This document shows positions 1 through 12,733 of a stretch of DNA of 64,000 bases, in pieces. The notes below the pieces were generated by a model. That model did no database searches and had not been told where the DNA came from. It saw nothing but the letters and a program-made list of their open reading frames with translations. The stretch lies in the NCBI GenBank assembly GCA_037951105.1, contig JBAMJV010002952.1:1-64000 (forward strand). The letters are read 5' to 3'. Position 1 is the stretch's first letter. The number at the start of each line of letters is the position of its first letter. A program made the position numbers and the translations under genes. Origin of the DNA: Echinarachnius parma (taxonomy: Eukaryota > Echinodermata > Echinoidea > Clypeasteroida > Echinarachniidae).

Positions 1-1133
1 GAATGTTGATTGATGAATATTGCTCTGCATGAATCAGAGCCAGTTTTGGAATATATACTACTGTACATTGTCTAGATTCCATGGTAAAACTAATTAAGGC
101 GATAATGGTTGAAAATTAACACCAGTCACGATGTGGTGTTCCAATCAATTTGGGTTACCAGACAGTCAAACAAATCAGGGATGATCGTGATTCCTGAATG
201 TTGAATTGCATGAGTCACACATATTGAATTCCAAGTTCATGGTGAGGATTAAACTGATCATTAACTTTGTCATCCAAGTTTAAAATCACTTGGAGCTTTA
301 TCATTTCTCTTGTACCTTATACAGAAGACTGAAATGTGTTTTCATTTTGTAAATGTCTACCTAAATATGGAGATTATTGTGATTGAATGAAAAGCATTCA
401 CCTTTAGTCAAAATCAATGGGCAGTTGTGATGAAATGTGACATCAATTTTCACCTTTTCAAAAGGTAAATCAGTGTTCCTTTTCAATGAAACTTTCACAG
501 AATTTTACGATGATGTTGGTATATGATTGAAGTTTCAAACAAAACTTTGGGAAATTATAAGTTAATGGATCATTTTAAAGATTTAAACTGGTCATAATAA
601 TGTGCTTCTCCATGCTACTGAGATATAAAGACGTTCTTCATTTATACAGAGGAAACAATAATGAAGTATTAAGGATGTTGATTCCCAAATATTGAGCAAC
701 ATGAGTCGAAGCTGTAGCATGCTTCATTGCAGTTTCAATCATGAAATCATGTAGAGGAAAGAGAGGATTCACACCCTTGATAGTGCAGTCCTCTAGGTGA
801 TTCAATATCCAAATTTCAAGGAAACCGATACCTCTACTTTCAAAGAATCTACATGTATATACTAAATGAAACTTGTCCTACATATCGATGTAGGTGAGTG
901 AAGATTATGGGGTGGGAAGTCCCATTACAATTGCAGGCAAACATCTGAGTGCGTAGAGCCAGATATCTGCTGGATCTGGTGTGGTACAAATGTGCATTCG
1001 CACTTCCCTTTTCACATTATGGCCAGACTTGTTTGGAAATGTTTAACATGGGCCATGCGATTTGATGAAATTACAATTTACTCACTACTCAGATCAGTTG
1101 CACCCACTAGAAATATATAGTCTCAAATTAGTC

Positions 1134-1266
1134 CTGGGTCCCATAACATTAAGATTGATGACTTATCGTACAACTAATCGATCAAACAATCGATCAATTA
1201 ATATGGCATGGCGACTGATGACACAATCAATTAATTAATAATCGTATGACATGTCATAGGGCCCTG
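1134..1266. repeat. AT-rich inverted-repeat element, ATCGAT-rich
   Basis: The left end CCTGGGTCCCATAAC and the inverted right end CCAGGGCCCTATGAC form an imperfect terminal inverted repeat. The interior is rich in ATCGATCAAT and AATTAATTAAT palindromes. The same ends and interior recur at 15305-16266, which makes this a dispersed family and not a chance palindrome. I see no coding capacity and cannot assign a superfamily. Confidence 0.55.
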
Positions 1267-2343
1267 GAACAGGGTACAAACCAGATATTGCACCACTTCA
1301 GAAACAGTTCAAACTTACAGCTTTGATTTGAAAAGGGTAACATCTACCCTTTGCTAGTCTGTTTGACAGATAAATGTGACTTTTGGCATTGGTGAATGCA
1401 ATTATCAGATGCTGCCAGATGTAATTGCACTGGTGGATGACAGTTTATTGGGCAGTTCATCAAAAAGGAATTTGGAGCATCTTCCTGTTATTCCCATCAA
1501 ACTTTATCTCTCCCTCTCCTGTCAACCACAAAACATCCCTTTGTTCTAGCTTTCTAGCTCGCTATGAAATACATACGAAAGTGAAACAGTTCTGATATAA
1601 ATGTGGTATATAATCAATATTCAGTTAGCAGATGTTCCACAACTACTCATCGTTAGTTGTGAACAAATAACATTGACAAGGGGAAGATGCTTGAGACGTA
1701 GATCTAGGGGCGCGTTTCAGATGGTTTTATCAACTTTTCTTTTTACATCCCATATTCAGCATTTTCAAATGCTTGGAGTTTTTAAATTCAAGCGCATAAT
1801 TTATTCTTGATTAAGTCTTTCTATTTTGAAATGCTGAATGGGTGCAATCTGATATGCGTATGAGCCAAAATCATATTTCCTTTAATATAGATCATAAAAT
1901 GCAAAGCCATTTTGATACACATTTCTTTCACTACTTCGCTTAGAACTATAAAATATATCTTTTTAAAATTTTGTATTCAGCTAGCGAAGATGGTGAACTC
2001 ACCCGATTACCAGAACCATATGGACTCAAGTCCCTTATAATCAGTAATGGAATTAAACTTGAACGTTACTTATCTGCAGGCTCATTTCTATTCAATGCTC
2101 GTTATAAAATAGAAAATTGTACCATGTTGCGGTGCCCTTTCACTTGTTATGATATGACCACCCTGATACTCCCCTGCTGGGCTTGAAATTAGCACTAGAC
2201 ATTAACAATGTTCTGGAACCTGAATGTAGAGGTCACCTTCCTACAGAGGACACCGTTCTTGGTCCCCTAAGGTAGTCACTATACACAGGTTTGACTGTGT
2301 ATCTTCTTCTCTGCCTTTTCACTGCCTTTGTATATTTTATATA

Positions 2344-2616
2344 GGGCTCGACACTAGCACTAGCCCGTTTGCCCGGGGCAAGCAAAAATTGTTGCTGGGC
2401 AAGTGCAATTTCACAATTTGTCTAGTTTGCTTGCCCAATCAGGCAACTTACTTTCTCTTCAACAGCAAGAGTAGAATGTAATTCCTTACATGTTAATCTC
2501 ATCTAGAAGTAAGCGGGCAAGTAAATGGTCTGTTTGGGCAAGTCAAATTTGAATATTTATGATTTTACTTGCCCATACGGGCCGGAAAGTAAAAAAAAAG
2601 TTAGTGTGGAGGCTCG
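2344..2616 (+). repeat. Dispersed GCCCG/GGGCAAG repeat, copy 1
   Basis: This is a 250-270-bp element that begins near CTCGACACTAGCACT and ends near GTTAGTGTGGAGGCTC. The outermost bases form an imperfect inverted repeat. Inside it carries several GGGCAAG or CTTGCCC motifs in both orientations. Related copies lie at 7337-7557 (inverted), 34847-35095 and, more diverged, 39066-39307. It looks like a non-autonomous inverted-repeat element and has no ORF. Confidence 0.65.
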
Positions 2617-5077
2617 TTTTATATCTGTTGTGCTTTCATATCTTTTTCTTCTGTCTCATGCCCTTCCATCTCTTTTCATCTCCCCATATCAACTCAATTT
2701 CATTGTGCATCTCCGGGATTTAAAAGTCTTCTGCCGCATTAGCCAGGCTATCGTGTCATGCGAGATGATTGGCTAAATCAGCCGTGAACACGTGGCGTGT
2801 CGTACGCGTATGCGGCATCTTGAAGGCGGCTTTACATCGTTCGTCCCTGGATGATGCGTTTATGGCAAACAGGGCCTTAGGGATAGACTATTATTCTTGA
2901 TATACTGAAATTATGTTCACTCACTGGATCACTTGTTTTGGGTAGCATTTAGCACTTGTATTTAGAATAGAATATAATATTTGTTGTATTAATAGAGAGA
3001 AAGCCAAATTTGGAATGAGGGAGAAATCAGTGTTTTTTCATCCGAGTTGATTAAATTTGGACTTTGTTTTATGCATTTTTTTTAGTACTAAGCCACTAGG
3101 GATAAAGTTGGCTCTGTCATCATTCAAGCAATGATTGATACTATTTTAACATTGTTGTGTTGTATGGCTATAAAACTGAAAACTCGGTATCCATAGAGAA
3201 TAACTTTTACAAATATGAATTCAAACCAATTGTAATATTGTCCTTTTTTGTGTGATATGATTAATTTTATGTGATACATGTATGTAATTAATGTACATAT
3301 TCATATTTCATATCATATCAGAGATCGAAATGTGTATATTTATATATTTGGGTGCCTACTGCTGTTTCAGAAAAAATGGATAGTGACAGTGCATCTTCTT
3401 TGATAATAATAATAATGTTGTATTTATCATGCACATATCACATGAAAGCTGCAGCCATGGTGTAATGTTTTTTTTTGTGGGGGGGGGGGGGGGGATGGAG
3501 AGGGTTACTGTACTTATGGAGCTGCCTCAGGCCCAGTGAAATTTTGTTTGGGGTGCAATTTTAACTCTCTGTATCCATAATTTGTTGTTGTTGATATCAA
3601 ATCCACCAAAACAAAAACACAGACACAAACACCGGAAAGAAATTTACATAAACAGAAACAAAATGATAATCAATACAAATTAATTATCTAATTATCTAAT
3701 GGATTTCTTATTTTTCCATTTGATGTTTTTAAAGGCTTAATCTGTAATACAGCGATGGCCATGGTTGGTTCCATTAATCTTGATATCTGTTTTAGATGTA
3801 GATGGTAATTTGGATTTTTAATAGGTTGTTGTGGCGTCTTGTCAGTTATTAAAGTTATTCTTTTTACTACCGACAATATGCAGACATTGTAAACTGGGGC
3901 ATGTCCCAGTTCTTTAAAAGCCTAGTAGAAGGTCACTTCTTGGTATTTTGATTAATTCTGAAGCTGAGTTCAAGTGATATAGCGTCACGTTAATTGCAAG
4001 TATATCACAAATATTTTTGCCATGATTTTTATAGTATCTAGAGTAAGTGTTTTGCACATAAATATTCATGGTAAGCCGGGTTTGCTGCATGGATTTTATT
4101 AGGACTCCACTGATAAAATCCATGGTTTAAGAGGGCAATGGTAATAATTAATATTCATGCATGAAACTATATTTACAAAAAATATAAAATTAATACAGAT
4201 AATAGTTTGATTTTAATGATTTCCTTTTATTAATCAGCTTCTGGTGAAAATGATGTTCAAGTGATGGCATTTGTATTTCTAACTAAGCATGTCAAATAGA
4301 TCAATATTCATTTTTATTAGTTTGTTACTTATTTTTATATTAATTTTGTAAGTATTATATATATTTATATGTTTGTTAATAATTTTATTTAATGCAGTAA
4401 TGTGGCAAAAGGAGTATGCATAATAAGTAAAATTTCTGAAGGAAAATCAATGTGCAACATATGGAATACCACAACCTCTAGGGCGGCATTCAATATCGCT
4501 AAATGAAAAATACAAATTTGACCTTGTATGCTTCCACAAAACAGTTTTTGTTATGTGTGTGAGTTACGTGGATCAATATAGAAATCAATATGTGACTTTC
4601 GAATGGAGATCTGTTAAACCTTTCACACGACTGATTCCCAAGATCCTATTAATGAACGTCCGGCGGATTGGCCGTATTGATTTGTGCATTGTAGCCTGTT
4701 GTATGAAACCTCAGTGCACTTTGTATGTGTATAGTATAAAGTGTTAGCTAAATCTGTGTAGTCTCAATCCTTTTTACAGGCTAAGAATCTCTTTACTTGG
4801 CATTTTGCTTACTTTACATTGAACCTCTCTGATGAACTTGTATTTGTGATTCAAATCTGAGCAGTCACAATTTTGTTTGCTCCCAAAGACTGCCTTTATT
4901 TGGTATTTCGCTTTAGTTTCACTATTTCTGTATTGTGAATGTGTGATTTTGTTCTGTACTTGTGAGTTGAATCTGTGCAGTCTCAAACTCTTTTGCTCCC
5001 TGAAACTCTTAAATGTTATTTTGCTCTCTCTTTGTATTTTTTTGTTTTCCTATTTTCTTTTGTTTTGTATTTGTGAG

Positions 5078-5611
5078 TTAAAGGGATAATTGAGTTTTGG
5101 TATAGAGGGTGCTACACAAAATTATTTGTGCGTGAGATAATGAAAAACTGAATGTCAAATTTGAAAGAGCATACAATTTTAATGACAGAATAAACTTTAT
5201 TTTATCAAAATCGTTTCAGAAATGGCTGAAATATCCATAAACATAACGATTTGTAATAATTGTGGGGCCCCACAATTATTTGAAAATTTTGAACCAGCCA
5301 TCAATTATTTTTTTTAAATGCTTCCTCTTTTAAAAAATTCACAAAAGAGGTTTCTAAATAGTTGTTGATTGTCTCTCTATCCAATCACTATTTCAACAAA
5401 ACATCACATGCACAGTATTTTATCAGTTTTTAGAGAGCACCCTCTTGAGTTTTAACGGCCTTTTTAAAAATGATAACAGGCTTTTTCTTAGTCATTTGTG
5501 ATTTTTCATTCCTTTCGAGCATGGTGGAGTTATAACTATTAGTTTGTAATGTAATTGTGCATGTTTTGGTTACTAAAATTCTGTTTGACCAAAACTCAAC
5601 TATCCCTTTAA
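5078..5611. mobile_element. TTAA-flanked foldback MITE, family A, copy 1
   Basis: The element begins TTAAAGGGATAATTGAG and ends CTCAACTATCCCTTTAA, so its termini are inverted repeats and both carry TTAA. The arms extend inward and meet at a palindromic centre containing GGGGCCCC near 5265. Further copies are at 25010-25140 (left part only), 46635-47129 and 56133-57269. TTAA at both ends is compatible with piggyBac-type target duplication, but with no transposase present the superfamily is unproven. Confidence 0.75.
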
Positions 5612-6499
5612 ATGCATGCAATTTGGTTCGTTCCCAACACTCCTTTTTTATTATTGCCTTTTGATTTCTATAATTTCATGATTAGTAATGAACTTGTTAT
5701 TTTTGCACCAACACACACCAGTTCTTTCACTTTCTCTGTCTGATCAAATCACCAATATCTTGTTGAGGGCGGTGTCTGAGATATCTTGGCTTCGGGTCAA
5801 AGAACATTGAATTTGAAAATAAATTTGTCCTCAAGGGGACTTGAGAGGCACATAGACAAATTTTAGGATTTGGAGATTGAACAATGGAGTGAGTAACAAA
5901 GGGCACTCAATGGAATAAAGCTAAATGAAATAAAGCTATTGAATGAAGGACAGAAAAGATTTCAGGTTTAGTTTTGGACTCTTAAGTTTAGTTATGGCTG
6001 CTCTTAAGTTTTCTGGGCTCTTATAAAGTTAATTGCAAGTTAATGCCACTAAATGAGACACACCCATTGAATTTGCATACTTTGTCTAACTCCAAAAGTG
6101 GTATGACGTATGGAACTAGAAAAAGCAGTTTCCTAATCTAATGCCAATAAAGTTTTTCCACTATTTTTAAGGATTACCTGCTGATAGATGATGAATTATT
6201 CATTAGAGTTAGAGTGAGTGTTTAATCTAGGTGCTCTACCCAACCTCAAAAGCTTGTATTAACGTTACTGTTCCCTACTAAGATTTTGAAATCCCCATAA
6301 ATAGAGTGGGGTTCCCATCTTAGGCAATGTCAGTGGATTTAGTAGCGGAAATGGAATTATGCAGTCTTATATGTTTTTATAGATCTGTAAAGTTCATTGG
6401 AAATTGTGAGATGTTCAAAATGAAGGGGAATACCATAGAATTACACAATGTAAATTTACATGAAGTGTGTTGGCAATACAGTGAAAACTGTTTAGAGAG

Positions 6500-6835
6500 T
6501 TTGAGACCACCTAAACAAGACAAGTAACCATTATGGAAAGGTGACCTTTATAGACAGGTTCCATGATATTGATTTTCTCTGCATGGGATTCATTTTGATG
6601 GCCACTATAGTCAAGTTGGTAGGTAGTGAAACGAGACAAGTGACCACTTTAGAAATTTGACTTTTTCTTCTCTACATTCATTCATTTTGGTGGCCACTGT
6701 AGACAGGTTGGTAGGTTGGGAAACAAGAAAAGTGACCACTGTAGAAAGGTGACCTAGAGCTATACAGGTTCCATAACCTTACATTTTGGTGGCCACAACA
6801 GGCAGGTTGGCTAAGTCTATATAGACAGATGGCCA
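6500..6835 (+). repeat. Diverged tandem repeat, about 110-115 bp unit
   Basis: The phrases GTGACCACT..TAGAAAGGTGACC, TAGACAGGTT and TTTTGGTGGCCACT recur about three times at roughly 110-bp spacing. A related single unit lies at 31985-32070, so the unit is also dispersed. No coding function is seen. Confidence 0.6.
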
Positions 6836-6862
6836 TGAAGACGGGTTTGAATGTATCTATTC

Positions 6863-6957
6863 TAACCCATTCAGGACTGGTCCCGAAAATACTCTGGCTT
6901 GGGTCCATGGAGAATACAGTCATGTTATAGCAAAATCAGTCAGTCCTGAACGGGCTA
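6863..6957. mobile_element. 95-bp inverted-repeat MITE (CAGGACTG family)
   Basis: The left end TAACCCATTCAGGACTG and the inverted right end TAGCCCGTTCAGGACTG match over 17 bp with two differences. The centre carries the phrase CTCTGGCTTGGGTCCATGGAG. Partial copies are visible near 13160-13205, 39000-39050, 40014-40069, 45846-45896, 56020-56132 and 57271-57318, so this very small element is abundant. It has no coding capacity. Confidence 0.7.
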
Positions 6958-7336
6958 ATAAACACGTATACCTGCTCAAGAGGGCCAAGTTCCACGTCAT
7001 AACAACGATGAGTCGATGACGCATTCAAAGAGGGAATATCAATAGGGTAGCGTCTTTTCTTTGAATATCTGAGATTTGTTGGTGATTTGGGGTTGGAATT
7101 GGGGTTTATGACTGGCAATCCATGACATTTCAACAACAGAACCAACGCTTCACCTCATTTGCACAATCAGATTTACTAAAGTCGATCACAGCATGGTTCT
7201 GTTATTCTTCAGAGTAACCTAGGCATGGTAATAGCTGGTACACACCAACCCATACGCCCAACAGTTGTATTGTGTACATGTATATTACTATCCCTGTGAA
7301 TGTATTTTACACAAGTAGGGGTACAAACATAAGTCA

Positions 7337-7557
7337 AGCCTCCACACTAATATTTTTCTGTACTGGCCCGTTCAGGCAAGTAAAATCATAAATTTTGACA
7401 TTTTACTTCCCCAATATAAAATTTACTTGCCCTCTTTAACTTCTAGATAAGACTGACACATGAAATGACATTGTTCTCTCGTAGTTAAACAATTATTTAG
7501 TTGCCCGATCGGGCAAGCAAACTAGACAATTTATGAAATTTTATTTGCCAGACACCA
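7337..7557 (-). repeat. Dispersed GCCCG/GGGCAAG repeat, copy 2 (inverted)
   Basis: This is the reverse orientation of the element at 2344-2616. It starts with AAGCCTCCACACTAA and ends in the GATCGGGCAAGCAAAC region followed by GCCAGACACC. It is moderately diverged from copy 1, so it is an old insertion. Confidence 0.65.
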
Positions 7558-7786
7558 AGTTTTGCTGAACCGTTCTCTTTCTTTCCCTGTCATACAGTAC
7601 ATAGAGAAACACCTGATATGTCCATTATAAATTTGGCATTATTAGTATTATTTGTATTATATGAAAGATTTGAATTTTGGTTTCTAGCAAGTTCTTCATC
7701 AAAATAAAACATGTACTGGGAAGCTAAAATAATATTAATTTACTACCTTTTAACCCCATTGCTTACAGGAGCATGGTGGGACTTGT

Positions 7787-8035
7787 ATGAACTGTATGGA
7801 AATTGCAAAATATGGTAGAGAACCTGTTAGCTGTATCATATAGAATACAAAGTAATATGATAACCCTGTATGAACTCTATGGAAATAGCAAAATCTGGTA
7901 GAGAACATGTTAACAGTATATTATAAAATACAAAGTAATATGAGAACCCTGTATGAACTCTATGAAAATTGCAAAATCTGGTAGAGAACAGGTTAACTGG
8001 ATATAAAATAAAAAGTAATATGAGAACCCTGTTTG
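7787..8035 (+). repeat. Tandem repeat, about 80 bp x 3
   Basis: Units start with GTATGAACTCTATGG near 7787, 7867 and 7949. Each continues through GGTAGAGAAC..GTTA and ACAAAGTAATATGA. The units differ by point changes and small indels. No gene is seen. Confidence 0.75.
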
Positions 8036-8179
8036 TTTAACTTCCAAGCCTCTGTTTGCATTCATATTTGTGTAATTAATATTTCTATTATGCCCCGAAG
8101 TAGAGTGTGTAATATACATGTAGTTCCATTGTTGTCTAGCATTGCATTTCTTGTTAAAGTGACCCATTAACTCCATAAG

Positions 8180-8450
8180 ATTTGTTCAATCATTTACTAA
8201 TATCATTGTAAGTTTCCTTTGAATGATGTAAATAGTTTCATAGAAAAGGAACGCTGTTGATCTGGCAAAAAGTAGAAATTTATATCAGATTTTATCACCT
8301 TTTGCTCATTGATTTTGGCTACAAAAGAGAAGCATCGCTAGAACCTCCCTAGAACACTTCATATTAATATAGGAGTATATCTCCATAATTATGAAGAATT
8401 TTCACAAATCAAAACCCATTCCATTCGTCTCTCACCATAGGCCAAAACAC
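8180..8450. repeat. Dispersed repeat (AATTATGGAGACATTTG family), diverged copy
   Basis: Related, diverged sequences of about 270 bp sit at 29300-29570, 48735-48870 (partial), 57328-57590 and 63380-63625. Shared landmarks are TTTCATAGAAAA, an ATAATTATGGAGACATTTG-like block, AATCAAAACTCATTCC-like sequence and a trailing CCAAACAACA..GGTA block. The element class is unknown and it has no ORF. Confidence 0.5.
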
Positions 8451-8914
8451 AAAGAAAACTGTGCTATACCACAGGCTAAAGAAATACATAGATTTTAGGA
8501 GCACAAATTTGCACTCAGAAATGGGATTGGCCGAGTGGGCGTCTTGGCTATATTGTGTTGTGTGCCTCAGACATTACTCAAATAATGTCTGCCTTCTTTT
8601 ATACGATATATTGTGAGAGACATACATTGTACATGTATGTAATGTGCTTGTTATGGTTTTGAGATTATACATGTACCAGCCAATTTATTGTTGAGTAAGG
8701 AGATCCTGGGCTGATGCCAAATGTACTTAAAGGCAGAGTTTAGAAGTTAATTATATTGTTTCACAAAAATGAAGGATTTACGCATAATTAACAGTGTTTA
8801 AATGCTCTTTGTTTCACAGAAAATTGCAGAAATGCTGCCCTTCAAACCGCTAATATATCTTTAATCAAGCAATGAAAAGGGTTTCATGGGAAGTTGGGAA
8901 CGTCCCCCATTCAA

Positions 8915-8986
8915 GGGTCTTTGTGGCTCAATGGTTGAGCACCGGTCTAGCAATCCGGAGGTCTCAGTTCGATTCCCGGTGAAGCC
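8915..8986 (+). repeat. tRNA-like sequence, likely tRNA-derived SINE head
   Basis: An A box (TGGCTCAATGG, 8924-8934) and a B box (AGTTCGATTCC, 8966-8976) have the correct spacing for an internal RNA polymerase III promoter. Between them is an anticodon-arm-like hairpin with loop CTAGCAA, which would read as anticodon AGC (alanine). The T arm has mismatches and the acceptor arms GGTCTTT and GAAGCC pair only partly, so a functional tRNA is unlikely. A SINE head or decayed tRNA pseudogene fits better. No clear SINE tail or poly(A) was identified. Confidence 0.55.
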
Positions 8987-9185
8987 TATTTTTCTTTGCT
9001 CATTTTCAATCATTAAAATATCTTCATTTGAATATTGGGAACAAAGAATTATTACCAAATTCTAACTTTTGAGAAAGAAGTGCTTTTGTCAAATGGTGTA
9101 TTGCCTTTTATAATGAAGGATCGTGCAAAATTAGTAGAAGGTTTATACCCAACCATAAAATGTCTCAAGTACAGCCAAACAAAGC

Positions 9186-9530
9186 AACCAAAAAAATACA
9201 CGGGGGCAAAGGGCGATTCGCCCCCGATACCTTTAAAATCGCCTCCGTGAGCCACGGCACGGGAAAAAAAAAAAAAGAATTAATTTTTTTTTTTTTAAAT
9301 TAAATTTTTTTTTTTTAAACATCTTTTTGCATGATCGGAAAGCGCCAGAAACGTACCAAACATGGCATAATCAGATAGATCACATCATGATAATCATTTA
9401 TTAGACCCTTGAGCAGTGAAAACGATGTAAAAAAAAAAAGAGCCCTCGTGAGCCCCAAAATAGCCCTCGTGAATAATTTCACGAGGGCGTTTTTTTCCCT
9501 CAAAATTTTCAAAATCGCCCTCGTGAAAAA
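9186..9530. repeat. GC-rich palindromic low-complexity block
   Basis: At 9196-9235 the sequence AATACACGGGGGC is followed by a GGGCGATTCGCCC palindrome. Further on, GCCCTCGTGA and its complement TCACGAGGGC recur four times (9436-9530), separated by poly(T) and poly(A). A related block with the same AATACACGGGGGC phrase lies inverted at 42240-42330. The short ORFs on both strands are by-products of this symmetry. Confidence 0.5.
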
Positions 9531-11659
9531 AAAAGTATTTTTTTGGTTGAAACAAAGGTCTAAAGACTTGACTGTTGTATCCCAATCAAGCTGGTTGCTT
9601 ATAAATAGAATCATTTCAAGTGCAATTAGGCAATAAGAAAAACAGTCCACTGTGTGCTGATGAACTGGGGCTTGACATTACTGAACAAATGATAACAATT
9701 AACACACCAATGTTCAACAACAAAAAAGGCCATTTGTTTTCTTTATTTGTGCGTGTCTTTGCACAGTTTGCACCAAAGAACAAAAACAAACCAAACATAA
9801 AAGTGAGATCCCAAATAATGAGTTGTACATTTTAGCACACACATAAAATGTGCTCATTCACTGAAAGTCTTCAAACAAAATATTTGTTTGAAACTGTGGC
9901 TACATTATAAGTAATGAAGGCCATCACAAAGAACAAAAAGACTTCAGAAAGAGTCCCTTTTGTTCAGACAGCCTAACCATAACAAAGACCAGCCCCACCA
10001 CACCCCACACTAGACCCCACCCCACCCCACCCTACATGTAGACCCCACCCCATTCTCTGTGACCTAAATAAGGTGACCTCACATGCTGTGATCCTCCTGG
10101 TTATACGTTATTTCCTACATCTTTCATATCAAGATTTGAGATCGTCTAAAGATTTAATTTATGTGATGCTTATGATTGAATTGAAACAATGTAAATAAGA
10201 TAAATATATGTACATTAACAATATGTCAAATGTACATACTTTGTGCACAATCTCCACTCCCTTGGTAGCATTTCTTCTGAGGGACCCATGGGTATTTAGG
10301 CGGCCATTCATGCACAGGCTTTCATCCGTGCATGGAATTCCCTTTCATGCAACTGGGTTCAGAGTAACAATGTGGATTAGATTGGCTCACCATGACATGC
10401 ATTCAAATAGATTCATGATCATAAACCATGAATGATCTTACCAAAAACTTTTAAGAGTTTAAAAACACAGTTTTAAAAAGTATATGCACAACCAAGATAA
10501 TGTTGAGTTACTTCAGAGTACCTTTCCCAGTGTTAGATCTGTGGTGTAAAGAGGGTAAATATCACATAACATCAACTTGATCCTCCCCCAGGGATCAGGG
10601 TCGAGGTTATCCTTAAACATAGAATTCCAATAAACAGGGATTCTTTCATCTTAGTTTCCCTTCAGGCCATCTTCTTTTGAGTATTGTCTGTGAGTGAATG
10701 GAAGTTTTGGTTTATGAAAAGGAGTAGAGAGAAATTTAGGGTATAACCTGATGCTGTGAACGAGTATGAACTGCAATGATATAGTTCCAACGCTCAGCAC
10801 TAACTTTTCCTGCTAGTTAGTTGATTGGTTTGGTAAATCAAGTACATTTCTCTAAATTTGTGTTTGTCGCTTGTAACTAATTGTTTTCTTCTGGCCATTT
10901 AATGTCTCACTCCCTTTATGGATAAATACTGTGATTGTTGTTGAGTAAGGATGCAATATTTCTCATTCTATCTCGGTAAATGTTGACAAATCTAGTCTCA
11001 CACATGCACACTACTAGTATGCTTCGGTTCTTGCAAACAACAGCCAGGCGGCAATCTTTATGCACCAGTACACTTTACTGGGTTGAAGATGGTGGCAAGA
11101 ATTCTTTATAGAGTGGATTTATTTAAATAACATAACTTGAATTGTGTATTGACTATTCATAGACATATGGTCAGCACTGGAAGGGATTGTTTTATATTAT
11201 GCATGGCCTCACTATGATCTTAGTGTGTGATTACATAACAAAAAGCCTTTTAAAATGTCAACAAGTAATATTCCGGTTTCTGAAGAGGTACTTTTAGATG
11301 CATGCTCTGATTTTTTAAGAGTAAGAATTATATAAATTAAAAAAAGTAAGTATCATATTTCTAGAAAGCAGTCATTATTAAATTTCTTCTGCAGCTTCAC
11401 ATCTTCTTCATTGCCTTGAGCTAGAAAGATTGAATAATACCCATTTCACATTCAAACAAATGTAAACCAATTCTGAAACTGTTGTAAATTTGACTAACTT
11501 TTGTTGTGAGAAGATATTGATTGATCTAAATCAGTTGAAAATAGAATCGGACTCATGTTTATCCATTCTTTTATTTGATGCTAATGCCTGTAAAATTGCA
11601 TTTTAATAAGTTGTCTTGATGCGCTACTGGGAAATGTGTGGAAGAATTGTATGTCTGAC

Positions 11660-11727
11660 TTACGGGACCCGGGTGAGCTATATACAAAGTCTACGGGGAT
11701 TATAAAATCTCAAAAGGAACAGGTTAA
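11660..11727 (+). mobile_element. Compact inverted-repeat MITE (CAAAGTCTA family), decayed copy
   Basis: This is a degenerate version of the 80-bp element at 27763-27842. The core TACAAAGTCTACGGGGAT and the trailing ATCTCAAAAGGAACAGGTTAA are recognisable. The left TTAACCCC end has decayed. Confidence 0.55.
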
Positions 11728-11834
11728 TACTGCTTCTGAAAGATATGAAAAGGGTATGTGATGAGAATCTTGAGATGGAGAGAGTAATATACTTTACAAC
11801 ATTTGTGTGTGTGTGTAATAAATACCTTAGTATT

Positions 11835-11891
11835 TCATAAGATCTCGTAAGATTTCATAAGATCTCGTAAGATTTCATAAGATTTCATAAT
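11835..11891 (+). repeat. Short tandem repeat AAGATTTCATAAGATCTCGT
   Basis: The phrases TTTCATAAGAT and CTCGTAAGAT alternate over about 55 bp. It is a simple local duplication with no further function seen. Confidence 0.75.
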
Positions 11892-12368
11892 CATATTAAG
11901 ACAACAAAAATCATCTTAGATATTACAGCCTCTTCAACTGCCTTGGGCTGAAAAAAAAAAAATCAAAGTGGAACAATATTAAAATGTTATTAGGATATTA
12001 ATCCACCAAGAACCAATTAGGAATTTGCCCTGGAGTTAACAGACACACTGCAAATCCATGGTAATGAAGATGGTATGAAAAGGCGGAGAGAAAGCGCTCT
12101 TTTGTTTGTGCATGATGAGGTTTTACGCCCACGTACTGGTCCTTCTGCGAGTTTTATCTTTCCTCGTCCTTCCGTGAGTTTTTATCCAGATAAAGCATCT
12201 GTCCTGGCCCATTGTCTGTAACCTTACCCTACATGTGTATCTTCTCCCTTGGAGACTGATCAGACAATATGTTCGTCCCTGGAACATCATTGTCTGAATT
12301 TGTATAGGGGTTTGTGGCATTTGGTGTTGCCAGGTGTTGCCAGATAGTTTGTAGTGTTGTAGCTACAG

Positions 12369-12466
12369 GGGGGCGGGGGGGGGGGGGGGGGGCACACGAG
12401 CCCCTCAATAATAATAAAAAAACAACAACAGGGGCGATTTTTTGAAAAACAAAGTAATACATAAGG

Positions 12467-12498
<32 letters not shown>

Positions 12499-12500
12499 AC
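12369..12500. repeat. Poly(G)-spacer-poly(C) inverted structure
   Basis: An 18-base G run (12375-12392) and a 28-base C run (12471-12498) flank a spacer of about 80 bp, so the segment could fold back on itself. The phrase ACAAAG.AATACATAAGGT.TGCCCC before the C run recurs at 53421-53453, so this is a dispersed element. Frames crossing it give only proline or glycine runs and are not genes. Run lengths may be inaccurate in the assembly. Confidence 0.65.
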
Positions 12501-12613
12501 ACTGTTGCCAGGGTTGATTCAGAGTGATGTGGAGGAAAAGAGGGAGTGAGGATCCGTATGATGGGAGGGGGGGGGGGGAAGCTGGGTATTTCTTATCATC
12601 CTCTCCTTCTCTG

Positions 12614-12666
12614 GTAGCTGTAAGGAAGAACGCTCTACAGATCTTCATTCCAAAGTTCGAACTGGA
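12614..12666 (+). pseudogene. DIS3: Partial shadow copy A of the DIS3 S1 exon
   Basis: About 53 bp (GTAGCTGTAAGGAAGAACGC through CCAAAGTTCGAACTGGA) match the central part of the functional exon at 12934-13095. It encodes VAVRKNALQIFIPKF-like residues but has neither the exon start nor its end, and no splice sites. It shares third-position differences with copy B against the functional exon (GTA, GTA, AAC where the exon has GTT, GTG, AAT). I interpret it as a truncated tandem exon duplicate. Confidence 0.8.
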
Positions 12667-12733
12667 CAGCTCATTCCAATGACAAAAAAATCTTAAATAT
12701 ATAAATTGTTTGACCCTTTTCTATTTTTTATCA

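Noticed and set aside
8915..8986. Functional tRNA-Ala gene
   Set aside because: T-arm and acceptor mismatches make a mature tRNA unlikely.
12229..12648. 139- and 71-codon open frames on the - strand near the G/C runs
   Set aside because: They read through poly(G)/poly(C) and shadow exon copy A, giving glycine or proline runs. No domain and no coding signal.
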